Assembly (NCBI GenBank): GCA_004151065.3
Contig: NWUY0300028411.1
Coordinates: forward strand, 1 to 20,391
Length of the DNA: 20,391 nucleotides
Direction: 5' to 3'
From: Larix sibirica
Taxonomy: Eukaryota > Streptophyta > Pinopsida > Pinales > Pinaceae
Shown: positions 1-10,767 of the stretch, in pieces
Position numbering within the stretch: the first letter of the stretch is position 1
Layout: every line of letters starts with the position of its first letter
Program-made: the position numbers and the translations under genes
Notes under the pieces: model-generated
The model's database searches: none
Told to the model about the DNA's origin: nothing
Seen by the model: only the letters and a program-made list of their open reading frames with translations

Positions 1-870
1 ATTATTCATGGTTCAATAAATAATGATCAAGGTTCCACTACCAAATGTTCATAGTCCTACCAACTTTGTTCAAGGTTCCTAAACTACTTATGGTTAACAT
101 TTCTCATGGTTCTATGGAATTTTTAATGGTTATGTAAACAATATTCCCGGTCTCACCATTAAATGTTCAAGGTTCCATAATTTGTGCTCATGATTCCACC
201 AACATTGTTCATGATTACTTAACTACTCATGGTTCTATTAAAAGTGCACAAGGTTCCATCGACATTATTCATGGTTATGTAAAGAGTGATCATGGTTCCA
301 TCATAATTATTCACCATGACATAAACAATGACCATGCTTAATCCACCACTAAATGTTCAAGGTTGCTTTACTATGTTGTAAACATTTCTCATGGTTGCAT
401 CAACATTGTTCATGGTTCCTTGAACAATGCTAATGTTTCCACCATCATTGTTCATAGTGCCTTACCTTTTCCTAGTTATATAAATTGTAATCATGTTCCA
501 CCAACATTGTTTATGGTTTCATAAATAGAGCTCATGTTTCCACCACCAAATCTTCATGACGATTCCATAGAGTGTGCCCATGGTTCACCATGAAATGTTC
601 ATAGTTCTACCAAATTTGTTCAAGGTTCTTTAACCATTGTGGTTTCATAGACATTGATCATGGTTTGACATAAAATGTCCATGGTTTAAGTATTTCTCAT
701 GGTTTCTTAAATAGTGCTCATTATTCCACCAACACTATTCATGGTTCCATCAACATTTTTCATTGTACCACCAACAATGTTCACAATTCCTTAAGTACTC
801 ATGGTTTTGTTAACAATGCTCATGGGTGGGCACACAAATATGCTCCCCAAAACCATTGTAACGAGGTCTT
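1..870. repeat. Degenerate minisatellite with CATGGTTCC-like core
   Basis: The stretch is filled with variants of a short motif (CATGGTTCC, CAAGGTTCC, CATGATTCC), usually separated by about 20 to 30 bases and alternating with ACCAACATTGTT or ACCAAATGTT segments. A longer order is also hinted at: the segment around 42-86 recurs with few changes around 592-636. No reading frame stays open through it. It abuts the decayed Ty3/gypsy pol tail, so it may be an internal tandem array of that element or of its LTR. That link is inference from position only. Confidence 0.7.
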
Positions 871-912
871 ACTCATGGTTTTGTTAACAACGCTCAACGG
901 GGGCACACAAAT
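797..912. repeat. Direct repeat of about 42 bp, 73 bp apart
   Basis: The stretch beginning CTCATGGTTTTGTTAACAA and ending GGCACACAAATA occurs near 798-840 and again near 871-912 with only a few differences. It closes the minisatellite and lies just before the first recognisable pol sequence, so it may mark the junction between the array and the coding remnant. Confidence 0.6.
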
Positions 913-924
913 ATTGATGACTGA

Positions 925-1160
925 TGTGTTACATATGTTTATTGAGTTGTTCCATGGAGAAGTACTTGATTACCTTGGAATCATTATCTCCTTGGGAAAG
1001 ATAAAATCATCCACACCGATCATCAAACGTTACAATACATGCAAAGTTAGAGAAATATGCAAGAACTGAGACATTATAAGTGGTTAGGATTTTTCTAGGA
1101 GTTCAACCTACTAATCAAATATAAGAAGGGTGTTGTAAACAAGCTAACATACATGATTTC
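925..1160 (+). pseudogene. Ty3/gypsy RNase H C-terminal remnant
   Basis: Reading across stops and a frame change gives the C-terminal part of a Ty3/gypsy RNase H. The HTDHQTLQY motif (catalytic Asp codon at 1018-1020) is followed by HYKWLGFF, IKYKKG and then ISRPP. The last is the usual linker between RNase H and integrase in chromovirus-type polyproteins. The reverse transcriptase and the N-terminal part of RNase H are absent; sequence upstream is the minisatellite. Stops occur after QYMQS and after GFF. The element type is clear; the exact lineage is not. Confidence 0.7.
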
Positions 1161-2450
1161 TAGACCACCACTGAAGAAGGTTGCAGCAGTAGGTATAATA
1201 ATGCAGCTTGATCCCTTCACTCATGACCTTCTGAGTGAGGATTGTGAGGTAGATGGATACTTTAGAGGATTGTACAACTGGATGAGGGAGAGGACAACTG
1301 CTACCATGGATGGGAATGAATACCACCTCAAGTATGGGTTTCTATACAAACTGGATAAGTTGTGCATATCACAGTATAGAAGGATTCAATTATTGAGGGA
1401 ATCTCACACTTCTAGGGTTACTAGCCATTTTAGAGTGACAAAGACATTGCAAATTTACAGAGGTATGTGTACTGGGTGAAGATGCAAGAGCACGTGGTGA
1501 AGTTTGTAAGAAACCATGTTTTTTGCAGCACCAACAATCCAAGCAACATAAATCTTGGGCTTTACATGCCACTACCAATACCAAGCAGACCATGGGAGAG
1601 CATCTCCATGGATTTCATTACAGGTTTTCCAATGTATTGTATAGGCCATGATTACTTGTTCGTCATGTTAGAGTGCTTCAACAAGATGTGTGTGTTCATT
1701 AGTTGCAAGAAGAAAATCTCTAGATGAGAGGCAGTTGACTTATTCTTCAGTCATGTTTTGATACGTTTTGGATTTCCAAGCTCCATCATATCTAATCGAG
1801 ATAGTAGATTCTTGGGTATATTGTGTACAACACTTTGGGGAAGAATGGATAACAATAAGAGGTATTCCATTGCATTTCATCCTGACATTGACAAAGAAAT
1901 AGAAGTTGTGAACCAAACGTTGGTATATTTGTTGAGAGGGTACAATAGCAAGCATCCAAGGACATGGGAGGAGAAATTGGTGTACATCTAACACTCATAC
2001 AATCGAGCACTTCATTCTTCTACAAACAAATCAACTTTTGAGACCTACTTCAACTACATACCTCCCTCACTATATATGACATTGTCTATGGACAACACAA
2101 GGATATAATAGAGCTGCAAAGATATTAGAAGAAGGAAAGCACCTTTGTGAAAAAGATTAAGAAGACACATTTAAAGGTACAAGAGAAATTTGAGAGAAGC
2201 TAGCAATAGTATAAGACTATATACAACCATCACAACGAATACCATAAGTTTCATGTTGGAAATAAGATGTGGATTTACTTTTACAAAGAGCAATTGCAAG
2301 GAGCAATGAAAAAACTCAATCCCCTTAGATATAGATCATTTGACATTATCGAGTAAGTGAATAAGAATGCCTTCATATTGAGGATTCCTTAGTATAGGTA
2401 GATTGATTCAATGGTGAATGTATAGTATTAGAGGCTATTCAGTCCCTCTA
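1161..2450 (+). pseudogene. Ty3/gypsy integrase remnant (chromovirus-like)
   Basis: This continues from the RNase H remnant. The order is a linker, a degenerate HHCC zinc-binding region around 1400-1540 (HTSRVTSHF, then RNHVFCS with the first Cys replaced by His), and the integrase core. SMDFITG holds the first catalytic Asp (1611-1613). SNRDSRF has Asn (1794-1796) where catalytic Asp is expected. EVVNQT holds the Glu (1902-1904), at the family's D-35-E spacing. From 1992 on, several frames are needed to follow the C-terminal part (HSYNRALHSSTNKS, then YKTIYNHHNEYHKF). Multiple stops and the Asp-to-Asn change make it non-functional. It differs clearly from the integrase at 13857-15164, so it is a separate element. 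Confidence 0.8.
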
Positions 2451-2700
2451 TGTTGAATGGGAAAGAAGACCATCAAGTTCTCCCCATTGTCAAAGACTTT
2501 GTAGTGCATTTTCTTGAAGAATTGAAAGAAGACATAATTTTGTAGTGGAAAGAATGGGTAACTCACAGAGGATGACAAGAGATCTAGAAGATTGGCCTCA
2601 AAGAAGAGACTCCAAGGAAAGAGAAATTGTATGAGAGTGATACATTGAAGACAAGTTCCCTCACATGTCCTCATAAATCTTGGGGACCAAAAGCCTCACT
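2451..2700 (+). pseudogene. Possible chromodomain-like C-terminal tail of the Ty3/gypsy remnant
   Basis: After the integrase remnant a broken frame reads LPIVKDF, then EWVTHRG, then KEETPRKEKLYESDTLK and a sequence ending near SLTCPH. The position at the C-terminus of integrase and the spacing of Trp and acidic residues resemble the chromodomain tail of plant chromoviruses, which targets integration to particular chromatin. Several stops interrupt it. The chromodomain reading is weaker than the integrase call and rests partly on position. Confidence 0.4.
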
Positions 2701-4548
2701 ATGTGGAGGCACAATCTGAATTGGATTCATATGAAAACATAACTGACTATTGGTTTAGGTTCTACAAGGATCAACATAGGCAAGGTTCAAGGCTACCGAC
2801 CAGGTAGGAGAGAGGGTTGATTTCATGAAGGGTTCCATGCCATCTTTACGGGTGTCCACACTTACATTAATAAATTATTCTCAAGGTGAGCATGGAAAAT
2901 TTAAATAGTTGAAAAGAAATTGTAATAATAAAAAGGTGAAAAGAAAAAAAATATGTATTTATAAAAATAAAAACAGGAGAAACCATTCCTGAGTGCTTAA
3001 TGAAGAAAGACAAAAGAGGGGAAGCCAATCTTGGCCTTGGGCATTTTTGGATGGAATGTGGGGAAAGAGCTGCAATTATGGCCGGGATCAAAGTTCACCC
3101 ATACGAGATCGCTATAGTTGTCTTTTACAGGCAGGATTTTCTGAGAGGAGCCCAGCATAGAGTTTTACGAAATCAGCCCAGAGGGTATTTGCATTTCAAA
3201 TGCAATATTGGGTTCGAGGTTCGAGCACGCTGAGGGCAAAGCAGGCCAATTACCAGAATTCTAATGCACATGAGAGTTTATTCTCATGGAATCCAAGCTT
3301 ATCAGCGCTGGCCTCGTGCCTGCTTACGAAGTGGATGCTGTTCTGCACGGATTCCAGATTCAAGGAATAGGATATGATTGATCAAACGAGAAGTAAATAA
3401 ATTCATAGAGGGACAGAAAACCAAATCCAATTCTTGGGCTAGCACTTTAATCCCATAATTGGTTTTATAAACGTAGGGAAGCCAGAATTGGCTTAAGAAA
3501 ACATAAGGTCTAGCCGGAAAGCATCGGGTAGGGAAGTGGGTCAGTGGGATAGGAAATAATAAAAAATCTAAACGCACTCTCATTTATATACACATGTTAT
3601 ACACACTGTTTTTACTGTTATGTATATATAAATTTGGAATTTATTTTTTTTCACTATATTTTATATTTATTTTATTTATTAATGCACCAGATCTGATCAG
3701 AACTACGCAATTAAGTACGTTTAGGCTACAATAGTATGGAAATGAATCACTTCCAAGAAATTATACTTCCGTCACCGTGTTCTTGCCAGTCACAATAATT
3801 TCTGATGGTATGGTATATTATATTGTATATGTCCACCATTTTTTCTAGGTCCTAATTGTTCTCCATGACTATATACCGTGTTATGCTGTCCCGTGTCGTT
3901 GTAACTCTTAGTCAAATACAAACATTTCAAACGAGGAGATTTCAAGGAGACTTTGATCTGTACACCTGTATTTACACTGTGGATTGACCAGAACCCTGCT
4001 CAGTAGGGAAGCCATGTGGGTGCAATTATATAACCCCGTAGCGTTACAAACACGCTTTCCCTCGATTTCTTCGCGGCATGATCCTTATCTGAATGAAAAA
4101 ACATTATTTTCTTTCATGTCCATCGCCTATCACGTGCAACCGTCGCATTATGTATCCACATATGCATGCGTTTTCATCAATCTGATCCTATTGCAATCGG
4201 TTGTCACAAGATACTGCACAACAATTCGGTTAAGTCATGTGCAGATGTTTGGCAAGTTGTGTGCCTAGACCCGAAAGAGAAATATATTGAAAGATTATTT
4301 GATTGATAAGTGATGTTTTATATTGAAAATTAAACAACTATGGAATAAAAATATTAATTCATTTTTATTAGTGTCTGTGTAAATCCAAATTCAGGTTTCT
4401 CGGAAATGTATGTATCAATCAATTTCTCTTATAAGTAACTTTTACTTAACGTGAATTTCTTTGGTTTCTTGTAATTTCAATATCATTTCCCATATTTTTT
4501 TCATTAAACTTGAAATTGTCTTCCTTTCATTATCACACATACTAACTT
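2701..4548. other. No recognisable gene; unassigned sequence
   Basis: I see no coding similarity here. 2701-2870 could be the 3' end of the chromovirus remnant. 2880-3000 is A-rich. Short open frames near 3000-3233 (plus) and 3302-3583 (minus) show no known motif. 3580-3690 and 4270-4550 are AT-rich. The right edge is sharp: homology to the 3' LTR copy begins at 4549. This stretch should have held the start of the 5' LTR (about 860 bp by comparison with 15394-16252), but none of that sequence is found, so it is probably an insertion or the product of a deletion. Confidence 0.5.
3189..3205. repeat. Perfect 17-bp palindrome (8-bp arms)
   Basis: TTGCATTT and AAATGCAA face each other around a single C. 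It is short and in sequence of unknown nature, so it may be chance. Confidence 0.4.
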
Positions 4549-4729
4549 ATGTTTATTTAGGGCTCGAAAAGCAGTCTTTTAAAACCACTCTCATGGAGCC
4601 TTGCAACCGCCTTATGAGTATGCTTCCTTCAAGGTGGACCCACCTAGCTTCCACCCAATGGATATGGCTGCAGTTTTGATAGCAACTATCTCCATGCATT
4701 AAATACCCCCGCGTCCCTTGCTTAAAGGA

Positions 4730-4794
4730 CCAATATTTTGGTGCCACATGTCTAACTCATTTAAGTATCCCTTTTTCAAAATCCCGCTATATAT
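4730..4794 (+). promoter_or_regulatory. Predicted promoter of the LTR ORF (CCAAT and TATA)
   Basis: CCAAT lies at 4730-4734 and TATATAT at 4788-4794, with the ORF ATG at 4930 in a favourable context (CACCATGGCG). That leaves a leader of about 100 bases if transcription starts some 30 bases below the TATA. The same elements occur in the second copy with nearly identical spacing. Between them, this copy reads CCACATGTC where the second copy has the G-box CCACGTGTC, consistent with C-to-T decay at a CpG. Function is inferred, not shown. Confidence 0.5.
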
Positions 4795-4929
4795 GTGCAT
4801 TATTCAAATCATTTTGAGCATTCATTCTTCTTCTGCCACGAGCTCTCATATTGTTTCATTGCCACACCAGCGGAATCCTATCATGTTCATAGCATTCATC
4901 ATCAATGCATTCACTCTGCAAGCTCCACC

Positions 4930-7900
4930 ATGGCGTCTGTCACATACCTTGAAGTAGCCCCCTCTGTGAGCTCTCCGCTTAACAAAGAGGAACATTTGGG
5001 GGATGATCACTTTGATATCAATGACCCCATACTGTCATTTCCCAATTTGCACTAGTTATCCCGAGAGGCCGAGGACCGTGCAAAAAGCGGAAATGATTCC
5101 CTTAACCTCTGGGCCTCTAGATTGGCTAAAATGATATTACCACAAGCCCGAGCTTTCCCGGAGTTGGTACACTGGTGTGCAGAAAGATATGTGCCCGAAA
5201 GGAAAGTTGTTATCTCTTGGCTAGGATCAATTGTATGTCCAATTAAGAAGGAGATCCTCATGGAGATGACATATGCGGAGAAGGATAGTGCCAGCTTCAA
5301 GTTCGAGGAGGAGGTCCTGGATGTGAAAGTCAGGGAATTGTCATCAGAAAGCAGGGAAGTGTTCATCAGGATGTTGATTCCCCTAGAAGCATACCTGTCA
5401 AATACACACTCTATGTTTAGTTTAGAAGTATTCTCATAGCAATCCCATCCTACACTATCCATGGTATGTCAAATCCTCGGTTATGATCACGACTTAGTGA
5501 TTGATGATGTCACTTTGGGTTTTCTTTTTCTAATAAATTTATCACAGCATGAGTTACCAATCAAGTTAGATATTGCGTCCTTCCTTGCTCAATATATGCA
5601 CTTACAGTTCAATAATTTTTCTACCATAAAGCTCTTCAAATATACTTCATATTTGCTTTATATGATTATTTACCGTAATAAGGAGTTCTTCAATCGAGAT
5701 GATCTTCAAAAGTTAATTTCCCGACCAAGTAGTGAAGGATTTTTTGTGTTTGTGGATACCGTCATGACTGAAATTTATTCTTTGTTATTTGATGCCCCTC
5801 CACCTGGAATCTTCCCAGAATGTAAGAACTTGCTTCAGCTAAATCCTGATGACTCAGTAGGGGATTGGTTCTGCTTTGAAAATCATACTAAGATTCGAGT
5901 CTATGGAGCAGAACTGGTCCCATATAAGCTGCATGTATTCCTGACTCCTAGAATTTTTGCTTTGGAATATATTTTCTAGAGGTTCAATTGTGTTGGCGTG
6001 CACTTCATGAAGGGTAATAGCCCTAGGAATTTCAAAGTTCCTAGTGAAGCGGGGCCTCTTAAAGTGAGAAGCAAGTCCATGCAAGCAGTGGTTGAAGAGA
6101 TGTTGGTTAATTTAAACTTCTCTACAATTTTTACATGGAAGTACAATCCTAAAGGGACCATATCCCGAAAAATACAATCTGCAAGATTAGCGGCTTATCC
6201 TCATGAGCCTCATCCAATACCAGACAATATTTTCAATTGGGATAGTTGGGAAGAGGCAAAGTTGGCTTGGGAAACAAGCCATTCAGTGGAATCCACAGTT
6301 ATTCCCACTCCTCACAAAGTGGATATTCTAGGAAAAAGGCCTATGTCTGAACCAACTTTTTATATCGACAAGGACAAATCTAAAAGTGTTGGTTCTTAGT
6401 AAAATAATTCTAAATCCGAGAAAACATCCAACACTGCACTACAACTAAAGCCAACTCCCACGTTGTTGGCACCTGTTATTTTGGAGACAACCTCTCAACA
6501 AGATTCTTTGGTAACAACGTCTCCTGATAAAGCTGGACTCTTTGGTTTATACTCACATATAAAGGATGACAATATAGATATCTAGAAAACTCTTTTCCCA
6601 AAGAAAGATCTTGATACAAGACACTAGTCTAGGCTATTGTTTCCGCTGGATTTAAGGAAAGGGACCCTAAAAATAGCCATATTGGAGTCAATTGTACTTG
6701 GAGCTAAGAAAGTGCCTTCAAATTTCAAAACCACCCAAGTCACAGTTAATTTGGACGCATTCCCCTCTAAGGACATAATGGAACTTCACCGACAAACAAG
6801 TGAAGGTGTGTACATGGATGTAATGAAGTATACAATGAGCACCAATAGGTTGCAAAATGTTGTCAACGGGTTGGAGCGGAAACTGAAGAATGAAAAATTG
6901 TTGAATAAATCTAAGTGGCTAAAGATTTCTAATTTGGAGCAACAAATCACCAAATTAGTAAAAGACGCAAGTGATGCAACCCCTATTCAAAGCATGTTGA
7001 AGGATAAATATAAAGAGATTCTAGGTTTGAAGAAGAAGCTCAATATTCCCACTGTTGAGCACTCTCAAACAACTAAGATTCTAGCAATACATTTTGAATT
7101 GGACAAGACACTTGCAGATAGCCAGACACTCAAAGAAAATATCGTTTCTTTGGAAGGGGAAGTAGACGAACTTAAAAAACAGAATCAAGATATTGTACTT
7201 CAACAAGTAGCAGCCTTGCAGGCCACATCTTCAGTTGACCCAACAGATAAGATTGCACTGGCAACATAAAAAATCATCCTCAAGATCAACTAAAAAATCA
7301 TGTACAAGATCAACTAAAACATGAAATTGAAGAGCTTAAGAGCTCTAATGAGGAGATAGCCAAAAGAGACATTTCCATTTCTGAATTACAACAGTCAAAA
7401 GTAGACCTACAGAAGAGCATTCAGGATTTGTCCAGGAAGCTAATGGGTAAGCCTTTGATCAAGACTCTAAGGTTCGTGATTTGGGAACAGATAGAAGCTC
7501 TTATAACATCTCAATGGAGCCATTTTTTTATTTCAAAAGAGGAGTGGGAAATCGTTGAGACAGCTTCCCAAGATTCTCTCACTATCCCGAATAGCGTGGA
7601 AAAAAAGACGGAGCTAGCAAAGACAATTATTGATTTCTTAAATGAAAAAACATTTGATGAGATCCAAGCCTATGATTTCAAGATAGAACAAAAACTATCA
7701 TAGAGGCTAACAAAGTGATCACAAAAGGTATAATGACTCAGAATGTTGAGGACATGGCTAACTAGTTGTCCCATGACGTCCATTCTTTTAAATCCCTATT
7801 CAGCAATGTGTTTCTGCTTGGCCTCCCATCTTTCTGGGATGTACATGGAGGTTTCTATCGTAAGGATCGTTACAATGTCATGATTTTGGAGGCACACAAT

Positions 7901-8221
7901 TCTGAAGTCAATATGGCGGATATCCATGGAGTTTTAGATGGAAAAATAGTCGTGGCCGACAAGTTGCATCCATATTTTGAAATCCTCAATTGTCTTCAAA
8001 CGATTTTCAAGTCTTTTCCCAAACCCACTTTTGAGCATTATACTGATCTTGACATGCCACTCAGAGAACTAAAGGTTTTTCAATATCCATTAGGTAAAGA
8101 ATGGAAGAGCATAACCAAGTTCCTTAAAATAAAGCAGCTAGAAAGAGGTGCAATGCAGTCGACAGCTAGAGCTTCGTCATCACAACAGTACCCACCTCCA
8201 CCTAATCAAGGAGGACCATAA
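4930..8221 (+). pseudogene. Unrecognised long ORF inside the 5' LTR U3 (about 1,090 codons, broken)
   Basis: From ATG 4930 one frame can be followed to about 7267 through in-frame stops at 5053, 5437, 5977, 6397, 6400, 6583 and 6625. It shifts frame near 7267 and again near 7700, and ends at TAA 8219-8221. At four of the stops the second copy has a sense codon (Gln, Glu, His, Gln). Layout: residues 1-490 are mixed and globular-looking (motifs SLNLWA, GSIVCPIKKEIL, CQILGYDHDLVIDD, GDWFCF, NSPRNFKVPSEAG). A Ser/Thr/Lys-rich linker follows. Roughly 600-860 is strongly coiled-coil-like (ERKLKNEK, NLEQQITKL, SLEGEVDELKKQ). The tail is SSSQQYPPPPNQGGP. I see no zinc knuckle, RT, integrase, transposase or membrane segment. 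I do not recognise the family. It could be a retrotransposon accessory protein or a captured host gene. Confidence 0.7.
7272..7319 (+). repeat. 24-bp tandem duplication in the coiled-coil region of the LTR ORF
   Basis: Two adjacent 24-base units (7272-7295 and 7296-7319) differ at three bases. In the frame used downstream they encode NHPQDQLK and NHVQDQLK, an eight-residue repeat within a coiled-coil-like stretch. The unit length keeps frame, so the duplication itself did not break the ORF. The nearby shift at about 7267 is separate. Confidence 0.65.
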
Positions 8222-8357
8222 TCTCCTCCAAAGATTCAACAGCAACTTACTAGATAGTATTTTTGTAACATTTTTTTGTTTAAAAGCAATTGGAAAAGCT
8301 GCAAGCTGTTATTTCATAACATAATTTTGTTGTAAATTTTGTAAGATCCTAAGAGGC

Positions 8358-8365
8358 TATAAATA
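8358..8365 (+). promoter_or_regulatory. LTR TATA box (U3/R promoter)
   Basis: TATAAATA sits in GGCTATAAATAGATC, a typical plant LTR promoter sequence, 137 bases after the end of the LTR ORF and about 670 bases before the LTR end. Transcription would start near 8390 and run through R/U5 into the primer-binding site and gag. No matching TATA box is found after the 3' copy of the ORF, consistent with the 3' LTR being incomplete. Confidence 0.6.
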
Positions 8366-9041
8366 GATCAGAACAATTCATAGATAAGGGTTGACTCTTT
8401 TTGTAAGAAGTGGAACTTCTTAATATTTTGGTCTAATCAAGTAATTGGAAGAGAACATTCAAGCTCTATCTTGCATGCATGTGGATTCTAAATCTTTGAT
8501 TTGTGCAGTTAGTCTTTCCTTCTTATGTATTTCCATCTCTTTCATCTTATTCTATAATTGGCAAAGTTGACAGAGGTCCTGATATGATTATCTTTAATTG
8601 ATATTTGATTCAAATATGGCTTTGGGCATCATTTTACTTGTATGTTGTGAAGTATTCATAATATATGATTTAGATAAGATTGTATTATTCCTATAAGGAC
8701 TGGGTTCTACTTTGTCATTATTTTGTTATAACTACTGAATTCATTTTACTCAGTACGTTTTCTATAACATGGGATAATGATTTACTTTTAAACAAGTACA
8801 TTTTTCTCATGCCATTCCATTCACACATTTTGTTCCAAGTTTATACTGACATACTAGAAGTGATGCCCACATTCTATAAAACATGATTATGATTGTTCTC
8901 TGTATTTGTGATTGAATACGAATAACATGATTCTTGATTAAAGTGTTGGAAAAAAGATAAACTATAAGAAACAAGATTATTCATGTCGAGGCACAGTTCT
9001 AAAAAATAGCCTTAGAAAATATCTGGGACTAACATCTTTTT

Positions 9042-9060
9042 TGGCACCATTGTCGCGGAC
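9042..9060 (+). other. Primer-binding site, tRNA-Asp type
   Basis: TGGCACCATTGTCGCGGA matches the plant tRNA-Asp complement used by Athila/Tat-type elements (TGGCGCCGTTGCCGGGGA) at all but four of 18 positions. Three of the four differences are G-to-A or C-to-T, the signature of decay at methylated sites. It lies seven bases after the ACTAACA end of the 5' LTR, the expected place for minus-strand priming. Confidence 0.8.
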
Positions 9061-9304
9061 TGTTATAAGAATATTGATCTTCCCTAGGGACAACGACAAT
9101 CCTATGCACTAGATTTTGTAGTGGACAAAATCAAGTTGCAAGTTGTGAATTCCACTTGGCAACTCCACAAAGGTAGACTTGGCATCTACACATAGACATA
9201 CTCACTAGAACCCTAGCCAAGAAGATTTTGTGGCACTTCAAGACCCTATCTTTTGGAGAGATAGACGTGGAAAGTACCAATCCACATCACTAGGCCATCA
9301 CTGA
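9061..9304 (+). other. Leader between primer-binding site and gag
   Basis: There is no long open frame and no clear motif. The gag frame opens after a TGA at 9302-9304. An upstream start may have been lost, because no ATG lies at the beginning of the gag frame. Confidence 0.5.
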
Positions 9305-10738
9305 GAAAGATTTTCTTTGCCTTCGTTTGGTCCACAATTTTTCGAGCCTAAGTTCATCTTCGAAACTCCCATACATGAGCCTCCTCCCCAAGATCCCAAT
9401 ACACCATTTGGCTTACCTGATCCTCTAATTGTCTCCACCGAAAGTGGACAATCTTCCACTCAAAAGAATCCATCTGAAACCTTCATCACTACTAAGGCTA
9501 AAATTCTAATTGCACAACACCTCATGTCNGGTGGTGGGGAATCACCACTACCTCCACCCAGAACACTCCGATGGGTGGCCATCCATCATGGACCCATGAT
9601 ATTTCCTACCCCCTTAAATGATATGCCTACCCACTACCTTACACTCCTACCAAAATACGATGGCATTAAGGGTACTTCAATTGAAGATCATGTTGACCGA
9701 TTTGAAGATTTCACTGATAACATCTATATTGACCATGATGACGTGTACATGAGAGTCTTCGCTCAATCACTGGAGGGTGAGGCTCGCAAGTGGTTCATAT
9801 CACTGCTTAAAGCTTCAATTGGAACTATGGAAGATTTGGAAATCACCTTCATAAAGAAATGGGGAGTGAAGAGTGATAATATTTATTACTTGACTGAGTT
9901 TTCAGCCCTGAAAAATAATAGTTCTGAAACTGCAATTGATTTTACTACAAGGTTTAACAAGATATATTATAGAATCCCTGAGGATATCCACCCTACTGAA
10001 GCAGCCGCTCACGCCACATATGTAGAAGTCTTTCCTTCAGGATTTGCCATCATGCTAAGAGAAAGAAGGTGTCCTTCCCTTAGCATAATGAAGGATGATG
10101 CTATAGGCATTGAAGTTAACATGAGGGCAAGGGAAAAAATCAAAATGGTTAATGACTCTGAGCAAAAAGATAAGGGAAAGGCCAAGGAAGAGGTCAGTTC
10201 GTATTATGGAGTTAAAGACTCTCAAGTAGCCAAAATTGAGGAGATGTCTCGCATTATCAAGAACTTATCTAATAAAGTAACCAAGATGGAGTTTGAAAAC
10301 AATATTCCTAATAGATATTCGCATGCTCGTCCTCCCCCTCAGTTCAGGATACCCTACAATCCTCAAATGATGTACAGAGAAAAGAGAAATGATGAACAAT
10401 CTCTAAGACCACATGTTAAAGAGACTGAAAATAATCTCATTGAAGTACCGGAAGAAGAAACATATGAAGAAGTCAAAGATCAGTTAAATCGGATGGAAGA
10501 AGAGTCTTATCTCATGCATCTTACTAAATATGATTATGAAAACTCACTTTCATTTAATCAAGTTGATAGCTATCAAAATAATCTCCAAGAGATTGATCCA
10601 ACATCGGCTGAATATCGACTTTTCTTGGACACTTTACAGGATGAGTTTCAAAAGAAGTATGATCTTAGGCCTAGACCAGAGTCTTCCAATCAGCCAGTTA
10701 AAACTCCTCCTAGAGTATCCCCTACAAAGAAATTTTGA
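9305..10738 (+). pseudogene. gag: Gag polyprotein of the Ty3/gypsy element
   Basis: This is the longest uninterrupted frame in the window (about 478 codons). A Pro-rich N-terminus is followed at about residues 105-260 by the plant retrotransposon gag (capsid-like) domain, with LPKYDG, DHVDRFEDF, VFAQSLEGEARKWF, TMEDLEITFIKKWG and DFTTRFNKIYYRIP. The C-terminal third is charged, with coiled-coil-like heptads (EEMSRIIKNLSNKVTKMEFEN) and an acidic segment. There is no CCHC zinc knuckle. Gag forms the particle that packages the RNA. The first in-frame ATG is at 9523, inside the domain-bearing protein, and an N is at 9529 nearby. The frame ends at TGA 10736-10738, and protease lies in another frame, so at least one break separates gag from pol. 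Confidence 0.85.
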
Positions 10739-10767
10739 TATAAAATCCCTCAAAACACCCTGTAATC

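Larger units (their letters stand above)
4549..9034 (+). repeat. 5' LTR, lacking its first part, with an internal ORF
   Basis: The right end is set by the primer-binding site seven bases downstream and by the terminal ACTAACA (9028-9034), the exact inverse of TGTTAGT at 15394-15400 where the 3' LTR is inferred to start. The left edge is where similarity to the 3' copy stops (4549 matches 16253). It contains an ORF promoter (4730-4794), a long broken ORF (4930-8221) and an LTR TATA box (8358-8365), followed by about 650 bases that would be R and U5. That last part (8222-9034) has no coding content I can recognise. Confidence 0.75.

Noticed and set aside
1-870. CRISPR-like array
   Set aside because: The repeats are degenerate, unevenly spaced and without constant repeat and unique spacer structure; the window is eukaryotic.
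3000-3583. Short open frames on both strands (77 and 93 codons)
   Set aside because: No motif, no start context and lengths expected by chance.
5052-5462. Antisense open frame (136 codons), with a matching one at 16832-17167
   Set aside because: It is the mirror of the LTR ORF; its presence in both copies follows from the duplication and the sense frame has the better codon logic.
8680-8886. 68-codon open frame in U5 region
   Set aside because: Hydrophobic translation of AT-rich DNA with no motif, lying in the noncoding end of the LTR.
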